Part shown: in pieces, positions 63,952 through 64,000 of the stretch | Layout of the letters: every line of letters starts with the position of its first letter | Position numbering within the stretch: the first letter of the stretch is position 1 | Assembly: GCA_949752745.1 (NCBI GenBank) | Contig: OX457027.1 | Span: 62,478,329-62,542,328 of the forward strand | Direction of reading: 5' to 3' | Length of the DNA stretch: 64,000 bases | Source: Protula sp. h YS-2021 | Lineage: Eukaryota > Annelida > Polychaeta > Sabellida > Serpulidae | Notes under the pieces: model-generated | Told to the model about the DNA's origin: nothing | The model's input: only the letters and a program-made list of their open reading frames with translations | Databases searched by the model: none | Position numbers and translations under genes: made by a program

Positions 63952-64000
63952 GTCAGATTATTTTTTACTACCATGTCAAATATTTCGTGAAATCGTGTAT

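Overview
The window is nuclear DNA from an animal. The genes have split exons with GT/AG borders, an axonemal dynein heavy chain, and a monoamine transporter. The mix of AT-rich introns, Polinton, DIRS, Harbinger and MULE-like elements, and ~120-140 bp GACCTTGACC-type interspersed repeats suggests a lophotrochozoan, most likely a mollusc. That placement is an inference from general features, not from a database match.

Layout. (1) 1-1111: the last two coding exons of an axonemal dynein heavy chain (+ strand). (2) 1112-14229: intergenic, AT-rich, with microsatellites, a perfect 54-bp palindrome, one candidate orphan exon (2022-2191) and a ~1 kb non-autonomous DNA transposon carrying a MULE-like transposase remnant. 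(3) 14230-58546: a sodium/chloride-dependent monoamine transporter of the SLC6 family, closest by eye to dopamine transporters. It has 14 coding exons that splice in frame to about 680 residues. Intron 1 is about 35 kb and holds most of the mobile DNA: interspersed repeats, a decayed DIRS-like retrotransposon with a 200-N assembly gap, and a complete Polinton/Maverick. (4) 58547-64000: 3' UTR, a second MITE with amplified sub-terminal repeats, a tRNA-derived SINE (minus strand), and at the very edge the first exon of a predicted secreted protein.

The main find is the Polinton/Maverick at 32074-48910 (16.8 kb). It is flanked by a perfect 6-bp target-site duplication (AAGTGG) and has terminal inverted repeats starting AGTAGGG. 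Its + strand carries an integrase with a chromodomain, a packaging ATPase, four small or structural proteins, a penton-like minor capsid protein, a membrane-active-like basic protein, a double jelly-roll major capsid protein and an adenain-like protease. These genes are packed with ATGA or TAATG stop/start overlaps. The minus strand carries a protein-primed type B DNA polymerase followed by four consecutive small proteins. One is a clear PC4/SUB1-type single-stranded DNA-binding protein and the other three look like strongly diverged relatives. A fifth, two-domain relative sits near the left end. Such a PC4-like family is the best candidate here for an undescribed module, possibly supplying ssDNA-binding proteins for protein-primed replication or transcription control.

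This copy looks young (perfect TSD, 49 identical terminal bases) but not fully intact. Integrase/chromodomain and polymerase are each split by a +1 frame change, and the leftmost gene has an in-frame stop. These could be inactivating mutations, assembly errors or, less likely, programmed frameshifts. The two arms are transcribed toward each other and meet at a 150-bp interval with AATAAA signals on both strands.
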